From JBNJEM01 sp051745935 (lineage in GTDB: Bacteria; Planctomycetota; Planctomycetia; Pirellulales; Pirellulaceae), in assembly GCA_051745935.1 (NCBI GenBank), contig JBNJEM010000559.1, positions 1 through 5,374 of the forward strand: 5,374 bases of DNA, in the 5' to 3' direction. The first letter of the stretch is position 1. The number at the start of each line of letters is the position of its first letter. A program made the position numbers and the translations under genes. The notes beneath the pieces were generated by a model that saw only the letters and a list, made by a program, of their open reading frames with translations, had not been told where the DNA came from and did no database searches. Of this stretch, positions 5,173 through 5,374 are shown piece after piece.

Positions 5173-5374
5173 GGATATCTTTCAAGCGGTTGGATTCTTC
5201 CAGGTGGAACGGTGCCCGACGCAAGCCGTCCTCCCGTTGGTCGGACTCGCGGCGGAGAAAGTCATTCGCGACCGGTATCTTTCAGGCGGTTGGATTCTTC
5301 CAGGTGGAACGGTGCCCGACGCAAGCCGTCCTCCCGTTGGTCGGACTCGCGGCGGAGAAAGTGATCCGCGACCG
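5173..5374 (+). repeat. Right array of 100-bp tandem repeat
   Basis: TTCAAGCGGTTGGATTCTTC at 5181 and its one-base variant at 5281 mark a 100-bp period. The two copies differ at about three positions over 94 bases. The second copy runs to the window edge. The unit is the reverse complement of the left array at 1-122 and a close relative of the decayed copy at 1693-1775. Open frames cross it, but the period is not a multiple of three and the same bases are read in different frames in each copy, so it is not taken as coding. Confidence 0.93.

Noticed and set aside
5155..5364. 69-residue + frame in the right array
   Set aside because: It translates the 100-bp repeat in two different frames in successive copies, which is not consistent with a real protein repeat.

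Overview
The window most likely comes from a planctomycete, probably of the Pirellulales group. This is inferred from gene content: an SxtJ-like/DUF5989 gene pair, an RhlE-type helicase, an exported small methyltransferase, and a lipoprotein carrying 24-residue leucine-rich repeats. Long gene-free stretches hold GC-rich hairpin repeats, and Shine-Dalgarno signals are often weak. No rRNA, tRNA, CRISPR array, transposase or integrase was seen.

Layout. Bases 1-122 are the inner end of a 100-bp tandem repeat array, present here as its reverse complement. Bases 178-867 hold two small membrane-protein genes on the + strand (SxtJ-like, then DUF5989), spaced like an operon. Bases 868-1923 carry no convincing gene. 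They contain a truncated hairpin repeat, a 23-bp inverted repeat, a promoter-like site followed by hairpins, decayed copies of the 100-bp repeat, and a possible short leader ORF. A DEAD-box RNA helicase (1924-3276, +) follows. It converges across a GNRA-loop hairpin on an exported class I methyltransferase (3361-3942, -). Upstream of that, on the same strand, is a leucine-rich-repeat lipoprotein gene (4046-4885, -). Its upstream region holds a MITE-like element of about 169 bp with terminal inverted repeats (4950-5118). The 100-bp tandem repeat returns at 5173-5374, in the opposite orientation to the left array.

Working together. SxtJ-like and DUF5989 proteins commonly accompany a carbamoyltransferase, which is not in this window and may lie to the left. 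The helicase should act in RNA remodelling and is probably independent of its neighbours. The methyltransferase and the LRR protein both carry export signals and lie head to tail, so they may be co-expressed, but a shared function is not shown. No complete new system is evident. The most unusual structure is the pair of outward-reading 100-bp arrays bracketing the genes, with decayed internal copies. Both window ends lie inside these arrays, so the boundaries may be assembly breaks.
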